NCBI RefSeq assembly: GCF_000719775.1
Contig: NZ_JOHR01000001.1
Location: 186,001 to 250,000, forward strand
Reading direction: 5' to 3'
DNA: 64,000 nucleotides
Source: Streptomyces sp. NRRL F-5135
Lineage (GTDB): Bacteria > Actinomycetota > Actinomycetes > Streptomycetales > Streptomycetaceae
The notes under the pieces are model-generated. The model had not been told where the DNA came from, ran no database searches, and saw only the letters and a list, made by a program, of their open reading frames with translations. Numbering within the stretch: the stretch's first letter is position 1; each line of letters starts with the position of its first letter. The position numbers and the translations under genes were made by a program. Below are positions 25,391-33,264 of this stretch, piece after piece.

Positions 25391-26704
25391 GTGCAGCACA
25401 CTCCCCCGGTGACTTCGCCGCCGTCCGTCCCGTCTCCCCCGGCCACCGCGTGCGCCACCCCCTCCGCCTCCGCATCGATCACCCGCTCCGCACCGATCAC
25501 CCCCGGCGCACCGGTCGTCTCCTCCACACCGCTCGACCATCCCGTCCCGCCGCCGGGGACCATGGGCCCGCCCGTCGAGTTCACGTGGCTGCGCGAACAC
25601 TGCCCGGTGACCCGGGTCACGACGCCACAGGGCGTCCCCGCCTGGTACGTGACCCGGTACGAGGACGTCAGGGACCTGATCGGGGACCGGCGGCTGATCA
25701 GGCCGACCATCGAACAGTGGCCGAGCCGCCCCGAAGGCGACGGGGCCGGTGAACCGGGTCTGACGACGATGATGGAGCTGGAAGGCCCCGAGCACATGGC
25801 GCTGCGCCGGGCCCTGTCCGAGTGGTTCAGCCCCCGCGCCGTCCGCGGCCGGCTGCCGGCGATGCGGGCGACGGCGGACGAGCTGCTGGAGGGATTCGCC
25901 GCCGGAGGCCGCCCCGGGGACCTGGTCGCGGGCTTCGTCGAACCGTTTCCCCTGCTGGTGATGTGCGACCTGGTGGGCATCCCGCGCCAGGACGCCGGCT
26001 ATTTCCTGCCGCTCGCGGACGTCGCCCTCGGCGCGCTGATCACTCTGGAGGAGGGACGCGCGGCCAGCGGCCGGCTGCGCGCCTACATCGAGTCGGTCAT
26101 CGACGCCAAGCGGCGTTCTCCGGCGGACGACATCCTCAGCGACCTGGTCGCCGCGCATGAGCGCGGCGAGCTGACCGAGGAGAGCGTGCTGGGCTTCGGG
26201 CTCTCGATGCTGGTCGCGGGCTACCGGACCAGCACGATGTTCCTCGCGAACGCCGTCGTGTCGCTGCTGGCCGACCCCGCCCGGTACGCGAGGCTGCGGG
26301 ACGAGCCGGGCCTCATGCCCACCGCGGTGGAGGAACTGCTGCGCCACACCCCGGTGCAGAACGGCGTGGTGGTGCTGCTGGCCACCGAGGACATCCGGCT
26401 GCGCGGGCAGACCATCCGCGCGGGTGACGCCGTACTCCCCGTGCACGCCGCCGCCAACCGCGACGCCACCGTGTTCCCCGGCGCGGACCGTCTCGACCTG
26501 GACCGTGCGGACAATCCGCATCTGACCTTCGGGCGGGGCCCGCACAACTGCATCGGTTCGCACCTGGCCCGGGCCCAGATGACGGTCGGCCTGGCGGCCC
26601 TGCTCGGCCGCTTCCCGGGGCTTCGAGCGGCCCATGGCCGGGAGCCCGCCTGGGACGACGCCTCCCCCGTCAAATCCCCGCTCACCCTCCCGGTCGAGTG
26701 GTGA
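25391..26704 (+). CDS. Cytochrome P450
   Basis: Soluble haem-thiolate monooxygenase of 437 residues. The haem loop FGRGPHNCIG carries the proximal Cys (about residue 385). The ExxR motif is EELLRHTPV, and the PERF-like region is AANRDATVFPGADRLDL. The I-helix reads LVAGYRTST; the usual acidic residue before the catalytic Thr (AGxE/DTT) is Arg here, while Thr is kept. The first ~45 residues are Pro/Thr/Ser-rich and not part of the fold. The GTG at 25391 has GAGAGGG upstream. No ferredoxin or ferredoxin reductase gene is adjacent. Likely natural-product or xenobiotic oxidation; substrate unknown. Confidence 0.92.
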   Translation: MQHTPPVTSPPSVPSPPATACATPSASASITRSAPITPGAPVVSSTPLDHPVPPPGTMGPPVEFTWLREHCPVTRVTTPQGVPAWYVTRYEDVRDLIGDRRLIRPTIEQWPSRPEGDGAGEPGLTTMMELEGPEHMALRRALSEWFSPRAVRGRLPAMRATADELLEGFAAGGRPGDLVAGFVEPFPLLVMCDLVGIPRQDAGYFLPLADVALGALITLEEGRAASGRLRAYIESVIDAKRRSPADDILSDLVAAHERGELTEESVLGFGLSMLVAGYRTSTMFLANAVVSLLADPARYARLRDEPGLMPTAVEELLRHTPVQNGVVVLLATEDIRLRGQTIRAGDAVLPVHAAANRDATVFPGADRLDLDRADNPHLTFGRGPHNCIGSHLARAQMTVGLAALLGRFPGLRAAHGREPAWDDASPVKSPLTLPVEW

Positions 26705-26716
26705 GGCCCGGCGGAC

Positions 26717-27250
26717 TCAGCGGACGGTGAGCGATCCCTTCATGAAGGGGTGGACGGTGCAGAGGTAGGGGTAGGCACCCGCTGTGCCGGGCGCCGTGAA
26801 GGCGGCCGTCTTCCCCGGACCGACGGTACCGGTGTCGAACCCCTTGCCGGTGGCGGTCACCGTATGGGCGACGGCGTCCTTGTTGGTGACGGTGATCCTC
26901 GTCCCCGGTGTCACGGTCAGCCGCGCGGGCCGGTACGTGAAGTCCTTGATGGTGATCCGTGCCCGGCCGGTCGCCGGCGCGGAGGGAGAGGGGGAGGAGG
27001 GGGCGGCCGATGCCGGCGGGGACGACGGGGCCGGTGAGCGCGTCGCGCCGCCGGGGCCGTGTGAGCAGCCGACGAGGGCGCTCAGACAGAGCGCGGCGAG
27101 AACGACGGCCGGGCGCGGCCGGGGGGAGCGGTACGGGCCGCGGTGCGGGCCGGACCGGGCTCGGTACGGGCCGGAGCCGCGTGGGCCGGAGCCGGTCGTG
27201 CCGAGACCGTGCGGGCCGGTGCCCGGCGCCGACGGCCCCCGCTCCCCCAC
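26717..27250 (-). CDS. Cupredoxin (plastocyanin-like) lipoprotein
   Basis: Putative extracytoplasmic copper-binding lipoprotein. A hydrophobic segment VVLAALCLSALVGC ends in a lipobox Cys. A Ser/Pro/Ala linker leads to a cupredoxin domain of about 90 residues (ITIKDFTYRPARLTV, NKDAVAHTVTAT, YLCTVHPFMKG). The type I copper ligands His (AHTV), Cys (LCT), His (VHPF) and Met (FMKG) are all visible. The start is uncertain: GTG at 27250 gives a long basic n-region of about 48 residues; a GTG at 27331 would overlap the upstream lipoprotein gene. It lies downstream of that lipoprotein on the same strand and converges on the P450 gene. Confidence 0.78.
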   Translation of the reverse strand: MGERGPSAPGTGPHGLGTTGSGPRGSGPYRARSGPHRGPYRSPRPRPAVVLAALCLSALVGCSHGPGGATRSPAPSSPPASAAPSSPSPSAPATGRARITIKDFTYRPARLTVTPGTRITVTNKDAVAHTVTATGKGFDTGTVGPGKTAAFTAPGTAGAYPYLCTVHPFMKGSLTVR

Positions 27251-27305
27251 GCCGCGCCGGCATCGGGGGACGGCGACGGGAGCCCCGAGGGGGCCCCGTG
27301 CGGGA

Positions 27306-27941
27306 TCAGGACGGGCTGGCGCCGGTCGCACTGGGGCTCATGGTCTCTCCGGGGCTGGGGCTCCCGGTGGGCGACGGGCTCGTGGTGGCACCGGGCGGCA
27401 TGGTGGTGATCTTCTTGCCGTCGACACCGAGCACGTACCACTTGCCGCCGAACTGGTTCAGGCCCTGGCCCTTGAACTCGCCGGGCCTCTTGTCCAGGTC
27501 GAAGGTGTACAACGGGTGCCCGTCGTACGTGACCTGCTTCTTGCCGTCGCTGCGGGTGATCGTGGACAGCCAGCCCGCCTTGACGCCGCCGCTGCCGGCG
27601 ACCGGCTTGGTGGCGACGATCAGGGGCGGCCAGTCCACCGCGCACTGCCCGGAGCAGTTGGACTTGTTCTTCTTGTCCGCCTCGAAGAGGTAGAGGGTGT
27701 GGCCCTTGCCGTCGACCAGGATCTTCCCCAGCGGCCCGCTCACGGCGGACACCTTGCCCACGTTCACCGAGGGCGAGGGGGAGGGGGACTTGGACTCGCT
27801 CGGGGAGGCCGCCGCGAAGTCCGCGGCCCCTTCCTTCTTGGCCGCCGACGATCCGCCGTCTCCGGAACACCCGGCGAGGGCGGCGGCGCACAGCACGGCC
27901 GTGGCCACGGCGGTAGCTGCTGTCCTGATGTTGCTCCTCAT
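27306..27941 (-). CDS. Secreted-repeat lipoprotein (COG4315, SCO0930-like)
   Basis: 211-residue lipoprotein. The signal MRSNIRTAATAVATAVLCAA ends at lipobox LAGC. A Ser/Pro/Lys linker (about residues 45-60) is followed by two copies of the COG4315 repeat, each with the aromatic-x-D core: GHTLYLFEADKKN...CSGQCAVDWPP and GHPLYTFDLDKRPGE. The C-terminus is a Ser/Pro/Thr-rich tail. GGAGGAG lies 6 bases before the ATG. The repeat family is of unknown function, frequently next to cupredoxins or thiol-redox genes; here a cupredoxin follows directly, suggesting a small extracytoplasmic redox or copper unit (inference). Confidence 0.86.
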   Translation of the reverse strand: MRSNIRTAATAVATAVLCAAALAGCSGDGGSSAAKKEGAADFAAASPSESKSPSPSPSVNVGKVSAVSGPLGKILVDGKGHTLYLFEADKKNKSNCSGQCAVDWPPLIVATKPVAGSGGVKAGWLSTITRSDGKKQVTYDGHPLYTFDLDKRPGEFKGQGLNQFGGKWYVLGVDGKKITTMPPGATTSPSPTGSPSPGETMSPSATGASPS

Positions 27942-28415
27942 CTAGGCTCCTCCGATCCAGCCGCCCGACGGGCAGCACTCCGGCCGTCCCATGACGGCCG
28001 CACCACCCACTAGAGGGCACGCCCACGAAGCGGGCCACCGCACAGGGCCGTTCGGGTCACCCGCTCCGTACGTGCCGGGCCGCGCCCGGCGGGCGTGTGG
28101 GCCGCGCGCCCGCCGCGCCGCACGCCGTCGTCGCACCCGCCCCTCGGGCCCGGCACGATGACGCCGTTCGAGTGAGGTAGGGTGGCGGTCGCGAAGGGGA
28201 GTAGCCCCGCGAACCGGTCGTCGACACACTGGAGCCCTCGGGTTCCCGGTGGCCGGGCCCGCCGACCGGCGGGCGGGCGAGACCTTCGGTCAGGCACACA
28301 CAGGCCCGCATGGAGCGGGTCTCCATCGTTGTGCCGGGCCGAGTGGTCCTCCTGGCTCCGTCACGGTGCTTCGCGAAGGCCCGGGTCCGGCCCTGAGAAG
28401 AGAAAGCCACCCGGA
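27942..28415 (+). other. Long leader region upstream of GDT1 gene
   Basis: 474 bases between divergent genes. The left part should hold the promoter of the lipoprotein gene and of the leader RNA. The right part is a 5' untranslated leader with the Mn riboswitch aptamer (28186-28295) followed by about 120 bases of expression platform before the ATG. No protein gene is supported. Confidence 0.6.
28186..28295 (+). promoter_or_regulatory. yybP-ykoY family manganese riboswitch
   Basis: Leader RNA with both conserved halves of the yybP-ykoY aptamer: the 5' loop GAAGGGGAGTAGCCCCGC (28193-28210) and the 3' loop GCGAGACCTTCGG (28277-28289), joined by a GC-rich central helix (GGTGGCCGGGCCCGCC region). 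In this class the two loops meet to bind Mn2+ (established). It precedes a TMEM165/GDT1 gene, a standard target of the class, by about 120 bases. Switching mechanism (terminator or ribosome-site sequestration) is not readable with certainty. Confidence 0.9.
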
Positions 28416-29000
28416 ATGCAACTCGACCCCCTGGCGATCGTCACCGCCTTCGGGCTCATCTTCCTCGCGGAGCTCCCCGACAAGACCATGTTCGCGTCCC
28501 TCGCGATGGGTACGCGGATGCGTCCGCTCTACGTCTGGTTCGGCACCTCCACCGCCTTCGTCGTCCATGTCGCCATCGCGGTGGGGGCGGGCAGCCTCCT
28601 GGGGCTGCTGCCCGACTGGATCGTCAAGCTCGTCTCGGCGCTGCTCTTCGCCTTCGGTGCCTTCGTGCTGCTGCGCGGGGGCGGCGGCGACGATGACGAG
28701 GACACGGAGAGCAAGACGGTCACCGGCTTCTGGCCGGTGTACTCGACCGCCTTCATGGCGGTCTTCATCAGCGAGTGGGGCGATCTCACCCAGATCACCA
28801 CGGCCAACCTCGCGGCGAGCAACGGCACCTGGTCGACCGCGATCGGTTCGGCCGCGGCACTGATGTCCGTCTCCGCCCTCGCCCTGCTCGCGGGCCGGTT
28901 CATCGCCACGAAGGTGCCGCTGAAGACCGTCCAGCGCATCGGCGGGCTGTGCATGCTCGGTCTCGCCGTCTGGTCGATCGTGGAGATCTTCGCCGGCTGA
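28416..29000 (+). CDS. TMEM165/GDT1 (UPF0016) family Mn2+ transporter
   Basis: Membrane protein of 194 residues with two homologous halves of three helices. The duplicated signature acidic motifs are visible: AELPDKTMFASLAMG (about residue 18) and SEWGDLTQITTANLA (about residue 120), corresponding to ExGD(K/R)TQ. An acidic loop GGGGDDDEDTESK joins the halves. The family exports Mn2+ or exchanges cations with protons (established for several members). Control by the upstream Mn riboswitch strongly supports manganese export here. The ATG at 28416 follows GAGAAGAGAAAG. Confidence 0.92.
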   Translation: MQLDPLAIVTAFGLIFLAELPDKTMFASLAMGTRMRPLYVWFGTSTAFVVHVAIAVGAGSLLGLLPDWIVKLVSALLFAFGAFVLLRGGGGDDDEDTESKTVTGFWPVYSTAFMAVFISEWGDLTQITTANLAASNGTWSTAIGSAAALMSVSALALLAGRFIATKVPLKTVQRIGGLCMLGLAVWSIVEIFAG

Positions 29001-29024
29001 CGGCCGGCCGACGCGCGCCGGCCG
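29001..29024 (+). terminator. Hairpin just after GDT1 gene
   Basis: CGGCCGGC and its complement (8 bp) separated by 8 bases, starting right at the stop codon of the GDT1 gene. Plausible terminator; the GC-rich context makes chance pairing possible. Confidence 0.4.
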
Positions 29025-29208
29025 GCGTAGCCCGTCCCGGCCGCGCGGGCCCGCCACCGCCTTCCGACTGCGACTTTCGATCACGGCCGAAGGTGGTGGC
29101 CGGGCCGGCGCGGTCCGGCGGAAGCTGGGGCCCTCGAGCACTCGGAGCGCGGTGCACGGGACCGAGCCCGCGCTCCGGGGCGTCACATCCATGCGAGGGG
29201 GAACTCAC

Positions 29209-29598
29209 ATGCGTCATGTCCGTCACCTGACCAGGAAGGCGACCGCCGCCTCGGCGGCACTCGTCGCCGGTGCGCTGCTGTCGCTCGGCGCGGGTGCCAA
29301 CGTCGCGCAGGCGGCGCCGGCGGCCACGGTCCACGGGTGTCCGTCCGGGTACGTCTGCCTGTACCCGAACGCGAGCTGGAACAACGACAGGCCGACGTAC
29401 AAGTGGTACACGTACGGCGCCCACAACCTGAGCAACCAGTTCGGGGTGAAGCGGTTCTTCAACAACCAGACCGGTGGCGCAGTGGCCCGTAACTGCACGG
29501 GGTACAACGGGACCGGCTGCCAGGGCAAGCAGCCCGCCGGCACGTACGCCGACTACGACTACACGCCGTACAACTCCGTCGTCCTCGCGCCGAACTGA
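29209..29598 (+). CDS. Secreted peptidase inhibitor family I36-like protein
   Basis: 129-residue secreted protein. The signal peptide (MRHVRHLTRKATAASAALVAG..., cleavage after VAQA) leads to a beta-sandwich domain beginning CPSGYVCLYPNASWNNDRPTY. This CPxGxVCLY opening, four conserved Cys and the closing TPYNSVVLAPN fit the Streptomyces metalloproteinase-inhibitor-like family I36 (betagamma-crystallin type). Many members have no shown inhibitory activity. The ATG at 29209 has GAGGGGG upstream and gives the cleanest signal peptide. A strong terminator follows. Confidence 0.83.
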   Translation: MRHVRHLTRKATAASAALVAGALLSLGAGANVAQAAPAATVHGCPSGYVCLYPNASWNNDRPTYKWYTYGAHNLSNQFGVKRFFNNQTGGAVARNCTGYNGTGCQGKQPAGTYADYDYTPYNSVVLAPN

Positions 29599-29643
29599 CC
29601 GCGTCCGGGCGCGGCGTCGCCGGCCTCGCCCGGACAGCACCCC

Positions 29644-29692
29644 GCGCGCCGGTGCCGTGCCCCCGTCCGACGGGGGCACGGCACCGGCGCGC
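29644..29692. terminator. 22-bp perfect-stem bidirectional terminator
   Basis: Perfect inverted repeat with 22-base arms (first arm begins GCGCGCCGGTGCCGTGC) and a five-base loop TCCGA, midway between the convergent I36 gene and the siderophore-binding protein gene. It should stop transcription from both sides. Confidence 0.88.
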
Positions 29693-29753
29693 ATCCGTCA
29701 CCTCGTCGCTTCGGCCGGAACGGCGCGGCACCCGTGATCGCGCGGGGGCCGGG

Positions 29754-30809
29754 TCAGTTCTCGGGGGCGACGTGCCGTTCCAGGACGCCGAGCACGTCAC
29801 GCGCCGCCGTGGGGCCGGTGTTGAGGAAGAACGTGTCGTCGTCCACCGCCACCGCGGTCTTGCCCGCGACGGCGGACAGCGTCGGCCACAGCGGTGCCTC
29901 CGTGAGCCGTGCCGCCTTGCCGTCGCTCCCCTGGACTCCGTAGAACAGCCAGTCGGCGTCGGCCAGATCGAGTTGCTCGTTGCTGATGTTCCGCGATGTC
30001 TTGTCGAACCGCTGGCTCTTCGGCCGGGCGAGACCGGCGTCCTCGGCGATGCCGCCGGTGAACGAGGGCACGCCGAAGACGCGCAGCCGGTCGCCGTTGA
30101 GCCGCAGGAAGGACACGGTCACCGGCTCCTTCAGGGAGGCCCTGAGCTTCTCCGCCTCGGCGTGGTAGGCGTCCAGGACGGACTGTGCCTTCTCCGACTT
30201 GCCCAGCCCGTCGGCGACGAGCAGGAAGTCCTGCTTCCAGTAGAGCCCGGTGCCCTGGGTGGCGACGGTGGGCGCGAGGGCGCTGAGCGAGTCGTAGAGG
30301 CCCTTCGCGTTCTTGCCGGCGGTGTTCATCAGGATCAGGTCCGGCTTCAGGTTGCCGATGGTCTCCAGGTCCGGGTCCACCCGGGAGCCCACGTCCGTGA
30401 CCTTCGCGAGCCGGCCGGCGTCCTCGGGGAAGTCCTTGACCAGGTACTTCGGGATGATGTCCGCGCCGTCGCCCCGGGTGGAGCCGGCCGGCACCGTGCC
30501 CAGTGTGAGCAGCGCGTCCGCCTGACCGGTGGAGATGACCACGACCTTCCGGGGCGCGGACGGGATGGTGGTGCTGCCCTCGAAGTGCTTGACCGTGCGC
30601 GGGAACGCGCCGTCGGGCTCGCCGCTCCCCATTCCCTTCGGCAGGGCGCGGGGAGCGGTGTGCGTCGTGGGCCGGGGAGCGGGGCCGTCGTCCGCCGCGG
30701 CGGCCGACGAGGCGGACGGGGTCGTGGAACAGCCGCTGAGAAGCAGGGTTCCGGCCAGGGCGAGGCCGCCGGTCAGACGGACGAGAGGAAGATCACGGAA
30801 GCGGTACAC
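29754..30809 (-). CDS. Iron-siderophore ABC transporter substrate-binding lipoprotein
   Basis: Extracytoplasmic receptor for a ferric siderophore, 351 residues. Signal and lipobox LLSGC near residue 27. An unstructured Ala/Pro/Thr linker follows. The FecB/FhuD fold is shown by APRKVVVISTGQADALLTLGTVP, GNLKPDLILMN, and the C-terminal WLFYGVQGSDG. A family helix-backbone organisation typical of type III binding proteins is evident. It diverges from the two permease genes, with an iron box between the starts, which indicates repression by a DmdR/IdeR-type regulator when iron is sufficient. The cognate siderophore is not predictable. Confidence 0.9.
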   Translation of the reverse strand: MYRFRDLPLVRLTGGLALAGTLLLSGCSTTPSASSAAAADDGPAPRPTTHTAPRALPKGMGSGEPDGAFPRTVKHFEGSTTIPSAPRKVVVISTGQADALLTLGTVPAGSTRGDGADIIPKYLVKDFPEDAGRLAKVTDVGSRVDPDLETIGNLKPDLILMNTAGKNAKGLYDSLSALAPTVATQGTGLYWKQDFLLVADGLGKSEKAQSVLDAYHAEAEKLRASLKEPVTVSFLRLNGDRLRVFGVPSFTGGIAEDAGLARPKSQRFDKTSRNISNEQLDLADADWLFYGVQGSDGKAARLTEAPLWPTLSAVAGKTAVAVDDDTFFLNTGPTAARDVLGVLERHVAPEN

Positions 30810-30815
30810 GATCCA

Positions 30816-30834
30816 TTAGCTTAGGCTTCCCTAA
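30816..30834. promoter_or_regulatory. DmdR/IdeR-type iron box
   Basis: TTAGCTTAGGCTTCCCTAA matches the actinobacterial 19-bp iron-box consensus (TTAGGTTAGGCTAACCTAA) at 16 of 19 positions. It lies 7 bases upstream of the binding-protein start and about 30 bases upstream of the permease start, well placed to repress both divergent promoters. Confidence 0.85.
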
Positions 30835-30864
30835 GTGTTGATGAACAGACAGGGCGGTCATGTG

Positions 30865-31974
30865 ATGGATCACAACACCGCCGGGGGGACGGATCCCGGC
30901 GGCTCGGCACCGCCGGCCTGCGCGGCCCCCCGGCGTGCGGGAGGGGCGGACGGCGGTGCGCCGGACGCGCGTTCCCGGGGCGGGCGCTGGGTGGTCGCCC
31001 TCGTGGTCACGCTCGCCCTGGTCGCGCTCTTCGTCCTCGTCTCGCTCGGTGTCGGCGCGCGGGGCGTGCCCCTGGGCATCGTCTGGCGCGTACTGCTCCA
31101 CGACGACGGGAGCCCGGACGCCGTGATCGTCCATCAGCTGCGGCTCCCCCGCACCGCGCTGGCGGTCGTCGTCGGCGCCGCGCTGGCGACGGCCGGGGTC
31201 GTCATGCAGGCCATCACCCGTAATCCCCTGGCGGAGCCGGGCATCGTGGGTGTCAACTCCGGTGCCTCGTTCGCCGTGGTGACCGCCATCGCCGCCTTCC
31301 ATGTCACGAGCGTGGCGGGCTATGTGTGGTTCGCCTTCTGCGGGGCCGTCCTGGCGGCGCTGCTCGTCTACGCGCTGACCTCCTCGGGCGCCGCCCGGGG
31401 CCGCCACCACACCCGCCTCGTGCTGGCCGGCGCGGCGCTGTCGGCGAGCCTGGGCGCGGGGACCGGCATCCTCACCATGTTCGACAGCGACGCCTTCGAC
31501 TCGTACCGCTTCTGGGTGGTGGGTTCGCTGGAGAACCGGGGTACGGAGGCGCTTCCCTCGATCCTCCCGTTCGCCGTCGCCGGCCTGCTGATCGCGCTCG
31601 TGCTCGGTCCGTCGCTCAACGCGCTGGCGCTGGGCGACGACGTCGGCGCGTCGCTGGGGCTCAGGGTGGGCTGGGTGCGCGCGGCCGGTTTCGCCTCGGT
31701 GATGCTGCTGTGCGGGGCGGCGACCGCGGCCGCAGGGCCGATCGGGTTCGTCGGCCTGGTCGTCCCGCACGTCCTGCGGCTGCTCCTCGGCCCGGACCTG
31801 CGCCGGCTGCTGGCGCTCTCGGTGCCGGGCGGTGCCCTGCTGCTGCTCGTCAGCGACGTGGTGGGGCGGGTGGTCGCACCGCCCGGTGAGGTCGAGGCCG
31901 GTGTGGTCACCGCGTTCATCGGTGCGCCGGTGCTGCTGTGGCTCGTCGTACGCCGCGGGGAGGTCGCCCGGTGA
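30865..31974 (+). CDS. FecCD family iron-siderophore ABC permease
   Basis: Membrane subunit of a ferric siderophore importer, 369 residues with about nine or ten helices. Family segments: LRLPRTALAVVVGAALATAGVVMQAITRNPLAEPGIVGVNSGA, AGPIGFVGLVVPH (the coupling region touching the ATPase) and the last helix TAFIGAPVLLWLVVRR. About 50 hydrophilic residues precede the first helix. Start is uncertain between 30865 (ATG), 30862 (GTG) and 30841 (ATG). The stop overlaps the next permease start (GTGA), so the two subunits are made as a heterodimer. Controlled by the iron box at 30816-30834. Confidence 0.9.
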   Translation: MDHNTAGGTDPGGSAPPACAAPRRAGGADGGAPDARSRGGRWVVALVVTLALVALFVLVSLGVGARGVPLGIVWRVLLHDDGSPDAVIVHQLRLPRTALAVVVGAALATAGVVMQAITRNPLAEPGIVGVNSGASFAVVTAIAAFHVTSVAGYVWFAFCGAVLAALLVYALTSSGAARGRHHTRLVLAGAALSASLGAGTGILTMFDSDAFDSYRFWVVGSLENRGTEALPSILPFAVAGLLIALVLGPSLNALALGDDVGASLGLRVGWVRAAGFASVMLLCGAATAAAGPIGFVGLVVPHVLRLLLGPDLRRLLALSVPGGALLLLVSDVVGRVVAPPGEVEAGVVTAFIGAPVLLWLVVRRGEVAR

Positions 31975-33107
31975 CCGGGGCGGACGAGGCACCGAACCGC
32001 TCCGCGCGACGCGCCGGCCGCGCCTCGCCCGGTGGCGCGCGGGACCGCGCCTCGGAGCGCGCGGCGGCCCGGCCCCGGGTGCTGCGGCTGCCCGGCGGAA
32101 TCACACTGCGCCACTCGCGCCGGGCCGCCGCCGTCACGGCCACGGTGCTGCTGGGCTGCGCGGTGGTGGGCGCGGTGACCATGTTCACGGGCACGTACCG
32201 GATCGGCACGGGCGGGATCGTGGACGTGCTCACCGGCGGCGGCTCGGACACCGACCGGTTCATCATCGTCGGCCAGCGGCTGCCGCGGGTGTGTGCGGCC
32301 CTGCTCGTGGGGGCCGCGCTCGGGCTGTCGGGGGCGCTGTTCCAGAGCCTGGCGCGCAACCCCCTCGGCAGCCCGGACGTCATCGGGTTCACCACCGGCT
32401 CCACGAGTGGCGCGCTCGTCGTCATCCTGGCGGGCGGGAGCGGCGCCGGGCTGGGAGTCGGCGCCGGTTCGGTGCTCGGCGGCCTGCTGACCGCGGTGGT
32501 GGTGTACGGGTTCACCGCGGCGCGCGGCGTCTCGGGCAACCGGCTGGTGCTCGCCGGTATCGCCGTCGGGGCGATGCTGGCCTCCGTCAACGACTTCCTG
32601 CTGACCCGGGCCGACCTGGAGTCCGCGGAGAGCGCCAAGGCATGGACGTACGGCAGCCTCAACGCGGTCTCCTGGTCCCAGGTCACCCCACTGGCGGTCG
32701 CGCTGCCCGTACTCGCCGCCGCGGCCCTGGCGATGGGCGGGCCGCTGCGGCTGATGGAGATGGGGGACGACACCGCGGGCGGCCTCGGGGTGAACGTCAC
32801 CCGGGTGCGGGCGTTCGGCCTGCTGCTCGGTGTGGCGCTGGCCGGCACGGCGATCGCCGTGGCGGGTCCCATCGGATTCCTCGCCCTGGCGGCTCCTCAG
32901 CTCGCCCGCAGGACAGCCCGCTCCCCCGGCCCGCCGATCGGACCGGCGATGGCGGTGGGGGCCCTGCTGCTGGCCACGGCCGACCTGCTGGCGCAGCGTG
33001 TCCTCGCCCCCTTCCAGATCCCCGTGGGGCTGGTGACGGGCGCGCTCGGCGGGATCTATCTGCTGTGGTTGCTGTCGCGGGAGAGGCGGGCATCCGGAGC
33101 CGGGTAG
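31971..33107 (+). CDS. FecCD family iron-siderophore ABC permease, second subunit
   Basis: Partner permease of 378 residues with the same FecCD layout: QRLPRVCAALLVGAALGLSGALFQSLARNPLGSPDVIGF near residue 100, SGNRLVLAGIAVGA mid-protein, and AGPIGFLALAAPQLAR as the ATPase-contacting loop. An Arg/Ala-rich cytoplasmic N-terminus of about 55 residues precedes the first helix. The GTG at 31971 overlaps the previous stop. No ABC ATPase gene follows: the next genes encode DUF6153 and DUF305 proteins, so the nucleotide-binding subunit must come from elsewhere. Confidence 0.9.
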   Translation: MTGADEAPNRSARRAGRASPGGARDRASERAAARPRVLRLPGGITLRHSRRAAAVTATVLLGCAVVGAVTMFTGTYRIGTGGIVDVLTGGGSDTDRFIIVGQRLPRVCAALLVGAALGLSGALFQSLARNPLGSPDVIGFTTGSTSGALVVILAGGSGAGLGVGAGSVLGGLLTAVVVYGFTAARGVSGNRLVLAGIAVGAMLASVNDFLLTRADLESAESAKAWTYGSLNAVSWSQVTPLAVALPVLAAAALAMGGPLRLMEMGDDTAGGLGVNVTRVRAFGLLLGVALAGTAIAVAGPIGFLALAAPQLARRTARSPGPPIGPAMAVGALLLATADLLAQRVLAPFQIPVGLVTGALGGIYLLWLLSRERRASGAG

Positions 33108-33157
33108 GCGGAATGAGCGCGACAGAAAACGATGAATCCCTGTTTGTCGGGTCAGTT

Positions 33158-33180
33158 CTCAAGCTGAACTTCAGCGTGAG
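33158..33180. promoter_or_regulatory. 23-bp dyad between siderophore permease and DUF6153 genes
   Basis: Inverted repeat CTCA-A-GCTGAA-C-TTCAGC-G-TGAG, one mismatched pair, centred at 33169. It lies 51 bases past the permease stop and 85 bases before the DUF6153 start, so it may be an operator for the DUF6153-DUF305 pair or a terminator. No regulator is assigned. Confidence 0.4.
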
Positions 33181-33264
33181 GGACATGTCGTGCCTCCGCC
33201 GCCGGTCCCGCCTCGGAGGAGGGGCGGGCGGGAACAGGGCCGAGGGGCCGTTTAGGATGTCGGT

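Noticed and set aside
33124..33139. Zur/Fur-like half site (GAAAACGAT) before the DUF6153 gene
   Set aside because: Only the left half matches; the right half is poor, so a zinc or iron box cannot be claimed.
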